Positions 44,790-53,499 of a stretch of 64,000 nt of DNA are shown here, one piece after another. The position numbers and the translations under genes were made by a program. Location: the NCBI RefSeq assembly GCF_000800015.1, contig NZ_JUGR01000002.1:62001-126000 (forward strand). Direction: 5' to 3'. Origin of the DNA: Terriglobus sp. TAA 43. GTDB taxonomy: Bacteria; Acidobacteriota; Terriglobia; Terriglobales; Acidobacteriaceae. The notes below the pieces were generated by a model that was given only the letters and a program-made list of their open reading frames with translations, ran no database searches and had not been told where the DNA came from. Each line of letters opens with the position of its first letter. Position 1 is the stretch's first letter.

Positions 44790-45269
44790 ATGCGTCTTCT
44801 TCGCGTGTTGATTGCCCTGCTTGCCGTTGCCGGAACGGTCGTCTCCATCCTTGCCCTGCGCGTCCACAATATGGACCCCAACGCCGCGCCACCGTGCGCC
44901 GTCACAGAGCAGTGGGACTGCGGCACCGTCAACCACTCGCGCTTCGCCGTCTTCCCCGCACGCGGCTTCGATGAAGACCCCAACAGCAAGGGCCATATCC
45001 CCGTCGCCACCATCGGCATCATCGGCTACGTTCTGATCGCCATCCTCGCGCTCCTTGGCCGCGACTTCCTCACCTTTGAAGCCGCGCAGATCGGCTGCTT
45101 CTGCGCGCTGATCCTCACCTATCTCGAAAAATTCGTCATTGAGAAGTGGTGCATCTACTGCGTCTGGTCACAGAGCATCATCGCCGCCATCGTCATTCTC
45201 TCTGCAATCAATTTCTGGATAGCCAATCGCGACAAAGCGCGTACCGGACTCCACATTCGCGCCATCTAA
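44790..45269 (+). CDS. Vitamin K epoxide reductase (VKOR) family protein
   Basis: 159 aa with four membrane helices. Loop cysteines Cys36 (APPCAVTEQWDC) and Cys43, and the active-site CxxC in EKWCIYCVWSQS, are the four VKOR cysteines; the loop Ser after WDCGTVNHS is the usual quinone-side residue. It oxidises quinols while generating disulfides for periplasmic folding via a thioredoxin-like partner. No thioredoxin domain is fused, as it is in some bacteria. Probably replaces DsbB here. It is followed after seven bp by an unknown membrane gene. Confidence 0.88.
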   Translation: MRLLRVLIALLAVAGTVVSILALRVHNMDPNAAPPCAVTEQWDCGTVNHSRFAVFPARGFDEDPNSKGHIPVATIGIIGYVLIAILALLGRDFLTFEAAQIGCFCALILTYLEKFVIEKWCIYCVWSQSIIAAIVILSAINFWIANRDKARTGLHIRAI

Positions 45270-45276
45270 GGCAAAC

Positions 45277-45675
45277 ATGGGCTGGCTCGACATCATTCCG
45301 CTGCTGCAGAAGGCGCTGCCATTGTTGGTGCGCGGCGTTCCCATGCTCGAAGTCTTCGTCAACTCACGCGGCAACGCACGCGAAGAGATGCGAGCCTCCT
45401 TCGATCAATTCACCACGCAGGTGCGCGGCGACATCACATCGCATAACGCCGAGCTATCCGACGCCCTAGCCGCCAACGCCGAACGCCTCGGCCATCTCTC
45501 ATCCGACGTAGCGCGCCTGCGCACCATCACGGAAGAGCAATCCACACGCATCGCCGCCTCGGAGCAGAAGATCGCCTCAATGGCTGGTTCACTGCGCACG
45601 CTGCTCATCCTCACAGGCGTGCTTCTTCTCATCTGCATCGTGCTTCTGGTTCTGCTCGTAACCCATCACGCATGA
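45277..45675 (+). CDS. Coiled-coil protein with one C-terminal membrane helix
   Basis: 132 aa with AAGGC upstream. An N-terminal amphipathic segment (LLQKALPLLVRGVPMLEVFV) precedes a long coiled-coil region (about 40-105, with NAERLGHLSSDVARLRTITEE), then a C-terminal hydrophobic helix (LRTLLILTGVLLLICIVLLVLLV) with HHA after it. The topology looks tail-anchored. No family recognised. It is joined to the VKOR gene (7 bp) and overlaps the next gene by four bases. Confidence 0.7.
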   Translation: MGWLDIIPLLQKALPLLVRGVPMLEVFVNSRGNAREEMRASFDQFTTQVRGDITSHNAELSDALAANAERLGHLSSDVARLRTITEEQSTRIAASEQKIASMAGSLRTLLILTGVLLLICIVLLVLLVTHHA

Positions 45676-45869
45676 TCCAACAGCCCATCAACGGCTTCCA
45701 TCAGGATGAAGAAGGCCACTGGATCGCCGACCTCGCCTGCGGCCACACGCAACACGTCCGCCACGACCCTCCCTGGCAATCCCGACCCTGGACACAAACC
45801 GAAGAAGGCCGCCAGTCCATGCTGGGCCACACTCTTCCCTGCAAGCTCTGTGAGCAAGCGGTAAACTAA
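45672..45869 (+). CDS. DUF3565 zinc-ribbon-like small protein
   Basis: 65 aa, overlapping the preceding stop in ATGA. It contains INGFHQDEEGHWIADLACGHTQHVRHDPPW and CKLC, giving Cys-x-His, several His and a C-terminal CxxC, the set of ligands that marks DUF3565. Function unknown; zinc or iron binding is likely. Six bp before mqnC, so it may be translated with it. Confidence 0.8.
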   Translation: MIQQPINGFHQDEEGHWIADLACGHTQHVRHDPPWQSRPWTQTEEGRQSMLGHTLPCKLCEQAVN

Positions 45870-45874
45870 AAAGC

Positions 45875-46921
45875 ATGGGAATCACGCGGCAACAGGCCCT
45901 TGACTGCTTCGCTTCAGACGACCTTATCGGCATCGGCATGGAAGCCGACGCAGTGCGCCGCCGCCTGCATCCCGAAGGTGTGGTCAGCTACATCATCGAC
46001 CGCAACATAAACTACACCAATTTCTGCACGGAATACTGCACCTTCTGCGCGTTCTACCGCCCGTTGAAGGGCAAACTCGCCAGCGAAGGTTACATCCTCG
46101 ACTTCGACACGATCTACGACAAGATTCGCGAAACCGAAGAGATGGGCGGCACCGGCGTGCTGATGCAGGGCGGCATTCACCCCGACCTGAAGATCGACTG
46201 GTTTGAGAAGCTTTTCACCGGCATCAAGACGCGCTTCCCCAACATCTGGCTGCACTGCCTCTCCGCCAGCGAAATCCTCGCCATTGCGGAGTACAGCGAA
46301 ATCAGCCTGCGCGACACCATCATGCGTCTGCGCGATGCTGGCCTGCAGTCCATCCCCGGCGGTGGCGCTGAAATTCTCGACGACGACGTCCGCAAGCGCA
46401 TCGCGCGCCTCAAGTGCCGCACGGAAGATTGGGTTAGCGTCCATCGCACCGCACATGAACTTGGCATGCGCACCACCGCCACCATGATGTTCGGTGTGGG
46501 TGAAACCATGGAGCAGCGCGTGAACCACTTCGAAGTGGTACGCCAGCTTCAGGAAGAAACCGGCGGCTTCACCGCATTTATCCCGTGGAGCTTCCAGCCG
46601 CACAACACCGCTCTCGGCGGTCGCGGATGGGACGAAGCTACGAGCGTCGAATATCTGAAGACCCTCGCCATTAGCCGCATGTACCTGGACAACATCCACA
46701 ATGTGCAAAGCTCGTGGGTCACGCAGGGTCTGAAGGTGCTGCAGATGGGCCTCCGCTTCGGCGGCAACGACGTTGGTTCCGTGATGCTGGAAGAAAACGT
46801 GGTCAAGGCAGCAGGCACCGCCAACTGCACCACGGAAGAAGAACTCCGCCGCATCATCCGCGGAGCAGGCTTCAAACCAGTTCAGCGCGACACCCTCTAC
46901 ACCACCTACTTCCTCAATTAA
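45875..46921 (+). CDS. mqnC: Cyclic dehypoxanthinyl futalosine synthase (radical SAM)
   Basis: 348 aa. The radical-SAM cluster motif CTEYCTFC (CxxxCxxC) follows DRNINYTNF at about 55. Conserved MqnC segments are GGTGVLMQGGIHPDLKIDWFE, LSASEI and SIPGGGAEIL and, C-terminal, TAFIPWSFQPHNTAL. It cyclises dehypoxanthine futalosine in the menaquinone route that starts from chorismate. It is the second futalosine-pathway clue in the window, with the UbiA-family gene at 23837. Other mqn genes are not seen here. Confidence 0.94.
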   Translation: MGITRQQALDCFASDDLIGIGMEADAVRRRLHPEGVVSYIIDRNINYTNFCTEYCTFCAFYRPLKGKLASEGYILDFDTIYDKIRETEEMGGTGVLMQGGIHPDLKIDWFEKLFTGIKTRFPNIWLHCLSASEILAIAEYSEISLRDTIMRLRDAGLQSIPGGGAEILDDDVRKRIARLKCRTEDWVSVHRTAHELGMRTTATMMFGVGETMEQRVNHFEVVRQLQEETGGFTAFIPWSFQPHNTALGGRGWDEATSVEYLKTLAISRMYLDNIHNVQSSWVTQGLKVLQMGLRFGGNDVGSVMLEENVVKAAGTANCTTEEELRRIIRGAGFKPVQRDTLYTTYFLN

Positions 46922-46934
46922 GCGACTCCCCTAC

Positions 46935-46968
46935 GCCCAGGTGCAAATCACCTGGGCATCGCTCATTT
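46935..46968 (+). terminator. Terminator of the mqnC operon
   Basis: GCCCAGGTG (46935-46943) pairs with CACCTGGGC (46949-46957), loop CAAAT, tail ATCGCTCATTTT. Confidence 0.65.
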
Positions 46969-47133
46969 TGAGCGAAGAATGCGCAAAGCAAATCCAGGCC
47001 TAAAAGACCGTGGGATTCTCTCTTCCCCAAACGTCTAATTCGCAGCAAGCCAAAATGGCGCACAGAGCATCCCACAACTAAATCGAAACAAGCGTGTTTC
47101 TGCCATACGCACGGCTTTACTTACAGGAGTTCA

Positions 47134-48123
47134 GTGATCCCTATGAGACGATCTTTTTACATTCATGGCCTCTGTGCTGCGGCGGTGGCTTTTTCAGCGA
47201 TTTCGCTTGCTCCAACCGCCTTGGCCGCAAGCCCATCCACGCCGGATTCCCCCAAGCCTCTGGCGGCAGTACCACTCTTCAATCCCAGCGCGGTCAGCGT
47301 CTCTTCCGACGACTTTCACTACCAGCCTTCCGGCATCAGCAGCAGTTCTGACGACGCCATTGCTGCCGCAGATCCCGCCGGTTCGCTGCATTTCGACACC
47401 GGGACGCAGCCGCCTCCGGGACGCCGTTCGTACGGTCGCTCGCGCTATCAGGACCACCTGCACAACTCTGACGGTTCCACCAAGATCGCCTTCATGGCGG
47501 GCGCAGGCATGACAGTCCCCACCGGCAACACGGCAAAGTACTACACCCCCAGCTGGACAGTTGCTTTTGGTGGCGGCTGGAACTTCAACCGCATGTTCGG
47601 TGTCCTCGGTGAGTTCCACTATGACCGCATGGGCGTCACCGGCGGAGCCATCAATTACGAGTACAACAACGTACTTAACTACATCGCGCAGTACGGCTAC
47701 GGCCCGAATGATCTCGCCGGTTTCGATGCCAATGCGCACGTACTTTCGTTGACCGTGAACCCCATCGTCAACTTCTCGGACCCACGCAGCAAGGTGGGCG
47801 CTTACGTCACAGGTGGCGGCGGCTGGTATCGCAAGAGCACCAACTTCACGCTGCCCACCGCGCAAACGGGTTGCAATTACTACTACTGCCAGACCTTCTA
47901 CACCACGTACAACTTCGACTCGTACAGCGCCAACGCCTTCGGCTGGAACGTCGGCTTCGGTCTCACTTACAAGCTCAGCGAGTTCTCCAGCGAACGCCTC
48001 TTCGTAGACGCACGCTACCACTGGGTTCCCATCAAGGATGAAGGCGCAGCACAGGATCCGTTCTTCCCCTTCAACCGTCGTCACACCGGCTACATCCCGG
48101 TCACCGTCGGTCTCCGCTTCTAA
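47134..48123 (+). CDS. Outer-membrane beta-barrel protein
   Basis: 329 aa from GTG 47134 (AGGAG four bases before it) or ATG 47143. Signal peptide (HGLCAAAVAFSAISLAPTALA), then a disordered Ser/Asp/Pro segment to about 105, then an eight-stranded-type barrel (about 110-329) with GAGMTVPTGNTAKYYTP, FGGGWNFNRMFGVLGEFHYDR, VGAYVTGGGGWYRK and the C-terminal GYIPVTVGLRF, ending in Phe. Similar to the OmpA-like/lineage-specific barrel proteins of Acidobacteriota. Two cysteines near 245 (GCNYYYCQTF) may form a loop disulfide. A terminator follows. Confidence 0.82.
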   Translation: MIPMRRSFYIHGLCAAAVAFSAISLAPTALAASPSTPDSPKPLAAVPLFNPSAVSVSSDDFHYQPSGISSSSDDAIAAADPAGSLHFDTGTQPPPGRRSYGRSRYQDHLHNSDGSTKIAFMAGAGMTVPTGNTAKYYTPSWTVAFGGGWNFNRMFGVLGEFHYDRMGVTGGAINYEYNNVLNYIAQYGYGPNDLAGFDANAHVLSLTVNPIVNFSDPRSKVGAYVTGGGGWYRKSTNFTLPTAQTGCNYYYCQTFYTTYNFDSYSANAFGWNVGFGLTYKLSEFSSERLFVDARYHWVPIKDEGAAQDPFFPFNRRHTGYIPVTVGLRF

Positions 48124-48143
48124 CTTGTTCTTCTAACTTTGCG

Positions 48144-48180
48144 AGCCCCGTCTGAGTCCAACAGACGGGGCTTCGTCTTT
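48144..48180 (+). terminator. Terminator of the outer-membrane barrel gene
   Basis: AGCCCCGTCTG (48144-48154) pairs with CAGACGGGGCT (48162-48172), loop AGTCCAA, tail TCGTCTTT. Confidence 0.88.
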
Positions 48181-48290
48181 ATGCAATCAACAAGGTGTTC
48201 CCCACCAGATTCCCCACATCCTCCAACGCCCCGTTTCCCACCGCATCCCATCCGTTAGCCTGAAATCAGTCCAATCTTTCTGGAGTTCTG

Positions 48291-49763
48291 TTGTCGCGTC
48301 GCCGTTCTGCCTCCCTCTGCCTTGCCCTTGTCGCCGTCACCAGCTCACTTCAGGGCTGCAAATACTTTCGCCATCAGGAAGAGAAGCAGAAGAAAGCGCA
48401 GGCCGCAGCCGTAGCCAAGGCGCAGAAGAAGCCCAAGCCGGAACCACTCGGCCCTCCCATCGACATCGCGAACGACTACGCCTATCGCATCTTTCAGCGC
48501 ACTGCATCCACCGGCATGATCGCCGTTGTCGTCCGTGGCGATGAAACATGGATGGCAGGCTACGGCCATGTCTCCCCCGCAAATCACGACACGCCGCAGG
48601 CCGACACGCTCTTCCGCCTCTGCTCCATCTCCAAGATTCTTGCGACGGACCTGCTCTCGAAGCTCGTCGCCATGAAGAAGGTCTCCCTCGACGACCCGCT
48701 GCAAAAATACGCACCGCAGAACGTGACTGTACCCACCATGACAGCGCGCGGACCCGCCGATCGACCGGTGGAACTGGTCGATCTCGCCACACACACTGCA
48801 GGCATGCCGCGCGAAATTGCATACCCACCGCAGGGCGCGGCCCACTTCACCTTCCCCGACTACGACTACCGCTGGCAGTGGCTGCCGCAGTACCGCATGC
48901 GTTCGCAGCCCGGCACCGCTGCGCATTACTCCAACATCGGCTTTGACCTTCTGGGTGATGCTGTCGCCTCCGCCAGCGGCATGAGCTACCTCCAGTTCTT
49001 CCAGCAGCAGACAGCGCAGCCGCTGGGCCTGAAAGACACCACCCTCACCCCCACGCCGGACGAATGCGCCCGCCTGATGGGAGGCATGCACGAACCCATT
49101 GAATGCACCGACACGCAGGCCGCAGCAGGCTCCGGAGGCATGTACTCCACCGCCAACGACATGGCGAAGGTGCTGCGCTACTTCCTCAACCTGCCCGGCG
49201 TCCCCATCCACGCCAACGAACTCGCCACGCAAACCGTCATTGACCCCGCCAATCTCCACAGCATCCAGGGCCTTGGCCACGCTGGCCTGCCCGACGGCCT
49301 CGGTCTCGGCTGGATCGAAATCAACAAGGACTACGGTCCCTCGCGCATCGTTCAGAAGACCGGCGGCGGCGCTGGCTTCCAGACCTACATCGCACTCAAC
49401 CCCGCGCGCCACACAGGCATCTTCTTCGCCCGCACCGAGGGACGACGCCCCGCCGGCAACATGTTCCGCGAAGCAAACGACATGCTCCTCGCCATGGTCG
49501 GCCTGCCGCCAGTCCCAGAGGACACGAACGATCCCGAGCGTGAACTCTCCGCCGAAGAACTCCGCGCCGCCAACGCGAAACTCCGCGGCATCCGCCACGG
49601 CAAAGCCCCGGCCAAAACCGCAAAGTCCGCGAAACCAACACACGCCGCCGCAGCAGCAAAGCCCGCAGCAAAACCGGCAAAGTCGACAACGGCCAAGCGA
49701 ACCACCGCCAGCACTCGAACCGCAAAACCAAAGCCGCACACCGTCCATCACAAACAGCGATAG
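48291..49763 (+). CDS. Lipoprotein serine hydrolase (beta-lactamase class C-like)
   Basis: 490 aa from TTG 48291 with GGAG five bases upstream. A lipoprotein signal ends in LVAVTSSLQGC (Cys lipobox). The serine beta-lactamase/PBP fold shows SISK (nucleophile Ser in SxxK) and YSN (YxN) in HYSNIGFDLLG, plus a KTGGGAGFQTYI third motif. The C-terminal 60 residues are a Lys/Ala/Pro-rich tail (AKPAAKPAKSTTAK), unusual for this family and perhaps a cell-wall or membrane-surface binding tail. Substrate is likely a D-Ala peptide or other ester, not necessarily a beta-lactam. Confidence 0.87.
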   Translation: MSRRRSASLCLALVAVTSSLQGCKYFRHQEEKQKKAQAAAVAKAQKKPKPEPLGPPIDIANDYAYRIFQRTASTGMIAVVVRGDETWMAGYGHVSPANHDTPQADTLFRLCSISKILATDLLSKLVAMKKVSLDDPLQKYAPQNVTVPTMTARGPADRPVELVDLATHTAGMPREIAYPPQGAAHFTFPDYDYRWQWLPQYRMRSQPGTAAHYSNIGFDLLGDAVASASGMSYLQFFQQQTAQPLGLKDTTLTPTPDECARLMGGMHEPIECTDTQAAAGSGGMYSTANDMAKVLRYFLNLPGVPIHANELATQTVIDPANLHSIQGLGHAGLPDGLGLGWIEINKDYGPSRIVQKTGGGAGFQTYIALNPARHTGIFFARTEGRRPAGNMFREANDMLLAMVGLPPVPEDTNDPERELSAEELRAANAKLRGIRHGKAPAKTAKSAKPTHAAAAAKPAAKPAKSTTAKRTTASTRTAKPKPHTVHHKQR

Positions 49764-49810
49764 ACGAACAAAGCAGTGTCAGACCGAAGCATGGTGAAAA
49801 CCTCATGGAG

Positions 49811-49932
49811 GGTGCCCAAGTCTCGCTTCTGAGACGTGGGGCCAGCTTCGCAACGCGAAGCTCATACGAACGAAGTTCGTCCACGCGCAGCGTCGAGAGC
49901 AGTACGAAGTACTCGAGAACGGTACGAAGTAC
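49811..49932. repeat. Composite hairpin repeat, copy 3
   Basis: Hairpin A CCCAAGTCTC-GCTTCT-GAGACGTGGG (49815-49840), hairpin B GCTTCGC-AAC-GCGAAGC (49845-49861), hairpin C ACGAAC-GAA-GTTCGT (49866-49880), then module D (CCACGCGCAGCGTCGAGAGC plus GTACGAAGTAC) and a shorter second D with GTACGAAGTAC. It ends 11 bp before the CDF gene start. Confidence 0.8.
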
Positions 49933-49943
49933 ACTGATACTCC

Positions 49944-51398
49944 ATGCGTCCCGGCCAGACCAATCCCGAAGTGGAGCCAAGCCTGGCCGAGACCTCAGAG
50001 CTGAAGCGCAACACGGCTCTGCGCAGCGTCCTCGCCGCCAGCGGCATCACGCTGCTCAAGATCATCACCGGCCTATCCACCGGCTCACTCGGCATGCTCA
50101 GCGAGGCAGCCCACTCCGCCATCGACCTCGTCGCCTCCTGCCTCACACTCTTCAGCCTTCGCCTCTCCGACCGCCCCGCCGACGAGGACCACACCTACGG
50201 CCACGGCCGCGTGGAAAGCCTCTCCGCCTTCATCGAAACCGGCTTCATGCTCGCCTCGTCCATCTGGATCATCTACGAGGCAGTCCACCGCATCCTGCGC
50301 TACGCCCACGGCCAAAGCCTCGACCTGCAGACCTCCATCTGGCCCGTCGTCGTCCTCCTGCTCTCCATCGCGGTCGACTACACGCGCTCTCGCGCCCTCG
50401 CCAAAGTCGCGAAAGAAGCCCACTCCCAGGCACTCGAAGCGGAAGCCCTGCACTTCGGCACCGACATTTGGTCAAGCACCGCGGTCCTCATCGGCCTGCT
50501 TGCCGCATTCCTCGGCAAACGTCTCGGCATCCCCGCGCTGGAACTCGCTGACCCCATCGCCGCCCTGATCGTCTCGCTCATCATCCTCAAAGTCACGTAT
50601 ACACTCGCGCGCGAAACGGTCGATGCCCTGCTCGACGCCACCACCCCGGAGATGCGCAAGCAACTCGTCGACGCCATCCGTCACGTCGAAGGCGTCGCCT
50701 CCGTCAACGACCTCCGCATGCGCCGCGCCGGCACGCGTTACTTCGCCGACGTCGCCATCGGCATCCGTCGCAATACCACACTCCAGCGCTCGCAACAGAT
50801 CGTCGCAGCCGCCACCGAAGCCGTGCAACAAACCATGCCCGGCACCGACGTCGTGATCCGCACCATCCCCTACGCGGGCCGCAGCGAAAGCGTCTTCGAC
50901 CGCGTCCGCGCTGTCGCCCTGCGCAACAACCTCTCCATCCACGACGTCTCCGTGCAGGATGTCGAAGGCGGCCTCGCCGTCGAACTCCACCTCGAACTTC
51001 CCGAGCACATGCCACTACGCGACGCACACGACACCGTCACCCGAGTCGAGTCGGAAATGAAGCAGGAAGTTCCCGAAATCCGTTCCGTCATCACGCACAT
51101 CGAGTCCGAAGAAAGCACCATCGAACCCGCGGTCCGCCTGCAGCACGACCGCGATCTGGAAGACGCCGTACGCCGCGCCGCCGAAGGCTTCCCTGAGGTC
51201 CTCGATGTCCACAACATCGTCACCCTCCGCAGCGGCGACCACCTCCAGATGAGCTGCCACTGCTCCATGGACGACGACCTGCCCATGGGCATCGTCCACC
51301 GCGTCATCACGCAGATGGAAGCCGCCTTCCTCCGCGAGCGCCCTGAGGTCGACCGCCTCCTCATCCACCCCGAACCAGCCACGGACAACGACCGATAG
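49944..51398 (+). CDS. Cation diffusion facilitator (CDF) transporter with extended C-terminus
   Basis: 484 aa. The transmembrane part (about 25-225) has six helices and the metal site HSAID in SEAAHSAIDLVASC and HFGTDIWSS, i.e. two HxxxD motifs, which fits zinc or a related divalent ion. The C-terminus is much longer than the usual 90 residues: after the first ferredoxin-like domain (about 220-305) come two further segments of similar pattern (about 310-395 with IHDVSVQDVEGGLAVELHLELPEH and 400-480 with VLDVHNIVTLRSGDHLQMSCHC). It exports cytoplasmic metal in exchange for protons. The start is 12 bp after the repeat element and has no obvious ribosome binding site. Confidence 0.9.
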   Translation: MRPGQTNPEVEPSLAETSELKRNTALRSVLAASGITLLKIITGLSTGSLGMLSEAAHSAIDLVASCLTLFSLRLSDRPADEDHTYGHGRVESLSAFIETGFMLASSIWIIYEAVHRILRYAHGQSLDLQTSIWPVVVLLLSIAVDYTRSRALAKVAKEAHSQALEAEALHFGTDIWSSTAVLIGLLAAFLGKRLGIPALELADPIAALIVSLIILKVTYTLARETVDALLDATTPEMRKQLVDAIRHVEGVASVNDLRMRRAGTRYFADVAIGIRRNTTLQRSQQIVAAATEAVQQTMPGTDVVIRTIPYAGRSESVFDRVRAVALRNNLSIHDVSVQDVEGGLAVELHLELPEHMPLRDAHDTVTRVESEMKQEVPEIRSVITHIESEESTIEPAVRLQHDRDLEDAVRRAAEGFPEVLDVHNIVTLRSGDHLQMSCHCSMDDDLPMGIVHRVITQMEAAFLRERPEVDRLLIHPEPATDNDR

Positions 51399-51404
51399 CT
51401 CGCG

Positions 51405-51540
51405 TTTGAGACGCAGGACCAGGCTTCGCAACGCGAAGCTCATACGAACGCAGTTCGTCCACGCGTAGCGTCGAGAACAGTACGAAGTACCGCGTAGCGT
51501 CGAGAACGGTTACGAAGTACTCGAGAACGGTACGAAGTAC
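51405..51540. repeat. Composite hairpin repeat, copy 4 (with three D modules)
   Basis: The right arm of hairpin A only (TTTGAGACGCAGGACC), hairpin B GCTTCGC-AAC-GCGAAGC (51423-51439), hairpin C ACGAAC-GCA-GTTCGT (51444-51458), then three tandem D modules at 51459-51490, 51491-51520 and 51521-51540. It ends 13 bp before the next start codon. Confidence 0.8.
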
Positions 51541-51553
51541 TAAGATACCCACA

Positions 51554-52444
51554 GTGAAGATTCGCATCCGCTACCACGACAACTCAGGCGAACTCTCCGC
51601 TGGTGCCGCCCGCGCCTTCCGCATCGGCACCACCGTCCTCGCCATGTCCACCGTGGCCCTGTTCTCCGCGCTCATCACCATGCGCCTCGCCATCCACACC
51701 GGCGAAGTAGAAACGCCCAGTCTCACCGGCATGACGCTCGAAGAAGCTGCAAACGCCTCCAACAATCGCAAACTCAATCTCACCGTGGAGAACCGCTTCT
51801 ACTCCACCACCGTCCCCGCTGGACGCGTCCTCTCACAATCCCCCGCCGCAGGCGCCAACGTACGTAAGGGCTGGCACATGCGGATCACCGAGAGCCTCGG
51901 CCCCCAACGCGCCACCATCCCTGACACCGTCGGCATGAACGAGCACGACGCAGGCATGGCCATCCGCCGCGCCTCGCTCGACCCCGGAGCGATGGCCCAC
52001 ATTCCCTCACCCGGCCTGTCCGACACCGTTCTCGCGCAAACCCCGCCGGCCAACGCTGAAGGCGTCGACAAACCCGAAGTCAGCCTCCTGCTCACCGAGC
52101 CCTACACCGCGCAACCCAAGGCATGGGTCATGCCCAACCTCGTCGGCATGAGCTACTCCGCTGCCTCCGCAAAAATGCGCGAGATCGAACTCCGCGTCTA
52201 CGCCATCGTCCCAATCCCCGCGCCCCCCGCTTCGACCGACCCCAGCATCCCCGCGCCACCGCCAGTCCCAATGGCCCCGGCAGGTTACGTCCTCTCGCAA
52301 ACACCAACCGCAGGCGCCCGAGTCACCGCAGCAGACATAGCCAAGGTCAAGATGAGCGCAGCAGCCGCCATCTCCGACCCCACGACGCTCATCACACCAA
52401 CGCCCGCAGCTAACGCGACTCCACCCGCAGTGAAGCCGCGCTAA
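51554..52444 (+). CDS. PASTA-domain membrane protein
   Basis: 296 aa from GTG 51554. One N-terminal membrane helix (about 22-46) precedes three extracytoplasmic PASTA units of about 65-70 aa: VETPSLTGMTLEEAANASNN to about 115, ATIPDTVGMNEHDAGMAI to about 180, and WVMPNLVGMSYSAASAKMRE to the end, each with the typical V.S..P..G..V strand (RVLSQSPAAGANV, VLAQTPPANAEGV, VLSQTPTAGARV). PASTA domains bind uncrosslinked peptidoglycan; here they are not joined to a kinase or PBP. A stand-alone form, role in cell-wall sensing inferred. Confidence 0.85.
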   Translation: MKIRIRYHDNSGELSAGAARAFRIGTTVLAMSTVALFSALITMRLAIHTGEVETPSLTGMTLEEAANASNNRKLNLTVENRFYSTTVPAGRVLSQSPAAGANVRKGWHMRITESLGPQRATIPDTVGMNEHDAGMAIRRASLDPGAMAHIPSPGLSDTVLAQTPPANAEGVDKPEVSLLLTEPYTAQPKAWVMPNLVGMSYSAASAKMREIELRVYAIVPIPAPPASTDPSIPAPPPVPMAPAGYVLSQTPTAGARVTAADIAKVKMSAAAAISDPTTLITPTPAANATPPAVKPR

Positions 52445-52463
52445 TCCACAAGGCACCCGGTCT

Positions 52464-52613
52464 GTCATTCTGAGCGAAGCGAAGAATCCCGACGAACCAT
52501 CGCAGCAGCACAACTGCAAACACACTTCAGCCGTAGAAACGGGTGCCCCACATCTCGATTCTGAGATGTGGGACCAGCTTCACAACGCGAAGCTCAGGCG
52601 GTCGAAGACCGCC
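52464..52613. repeat. Composite hairpin repeat, copy 5
   Basis: Begins with GTCATTCTGAGCGAAGCGAA(GAATC), then a spacer with GAACCATCGCA, GCCGTAGAAACGGGTG, hairpin A CCCACATCTC-GATTCT-GAGATGTGGG (52547-52572), hairpin B with one mismatch (52577-52593), and hairpin C GGCGGTC-GAA-GACCGCC (52597-52613). It abuts the stop of the NmrA-type gene. Confidence 0.8.
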
Positions 52614-52615
52614 CA

Positions 52616-53482
52616 CTACTTAATCCCGTACGCAAACGCCTCAATCGTAGTCGGCCCATAGAACTTCTCAGTGTCAGGATTTCCAAAGTGAATCCAGCCT
52701 GAGTTAAAACTCTTCACCATCTCGATATAAAGTCCCGTCCGATCCGCAGGCGTACCCATCGCCACCAGCACACCCTGCCATGCGGCCTCAGGCAATTGCA
52801 CAGCCTTCACATCGCGCCCCAGCGCCTTGCCGAACGCAGCGGCCACCTCGTACAGATCCGTTCCACCCTTCGGTCCATCCACCTCCAGCACGCGCTCTCC
52901 ACTCCAGCTCTCCTGCAACACCTGCGCACCGGCCAGCCCAATGTCACGCGTCGCCACCAACGGATACTTGCGATCCAGAGGCGCATAAAAGAACGGCATC
53001 TCGCCCGTCGCACGAATGTGATCCAGTGCACCCATCCAGTTCTCCATGAAGCTGCCCGCGCGCAGAAACGCCACTGGGATCGATAGCGTCCGCGTCGCCT
53101 CTTCCATCAGGTACGTCGACGTAATCAATCCCAAACCACTCGGCTGTTCTGAACCAATCGAAGAAAGAAACACAGCCTTACCAGGCTTCGCTATCTCCAG
53201 CCCCGCACGAATCGCAGCAATCGTGCGCTTCTGATCTGGCAACGCAGGATCAGGCGCAAAGTCCGGCGGAATCATCGCAAACACGCCCTCGGCACCTGCA
53301 AATGCCTTCGCTAATCCCTGCGCGTCGTCATACGCAGACTCCACCAACTCCACACCCTTCTCAGCCCACGCCTTCGCCTTTTCCACGTTGCGAACAACAC
53401 CGCGCACCTTCTTACCCGCTGCCAACAGGTTCTCCGCAACCGCTCCGCCAACCCTGCCCGTAATTCCCATCACCGTGAACAT
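52616..53482 (-). CDS. NmrA-like NAD(P)-binding protein (atypical SDR)
   Basis: 288 aa, with AGGAGG seven bases before ATG. The Rossmann signature GITGRVGGAVAENLLAAGKKVRGVVRN is at the N-terminus; the next SSIGSEQPSGLG and TYLMEEATRTLSIPVAFLRAGSFMENW resemble NmrA/QOR2 proteins, in which the active-site Tyr is not always functional. It could be a redox-sensing regulator or a quinone or NAD(P)H-dependent reductase. Divergent from a TetR gene whose operators lie in its promoter (53500-53546), so TetR most likely controls it. Confidence 0.85.
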   Translation of the reverse strand: MFTVMGITGRVGGAVAENLLAAGKKVRGVVRNVEKAKAWAEKGVELVESAYDDAQGLAKAFAGAEGVFAMIPPDFAPDPALPDQKRTIAAIRAGLEIAKPGKAVFLSSIGSEQPSGLGLITSTYLMEEATRTLSIPVAFLRAGSFMENWMGALDHIRATGEMPFFYAPLDRKYPLVATRDIGLAGAQVLQESWSGERVLEVDGPKGGTDLYEVAAAFGKALGRDVKAVQLPEAAWQGVLVAMGTPADRTGLYIEMVKSFNSGWIHFGNPDTEKFYGPTTIEAFAYGIK

Positions 53483-53499
53483 ATCCGCTCACCTCCTAT

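Noticed and set aside
48345-49751. A 468-codon minus-strand frame
   Set aside because: Opposite the serine hydrolase gene, which has lipobox, SxxK, YxN and KTG motifs; the antisense frame is Gly/Val-rich and motif-free.
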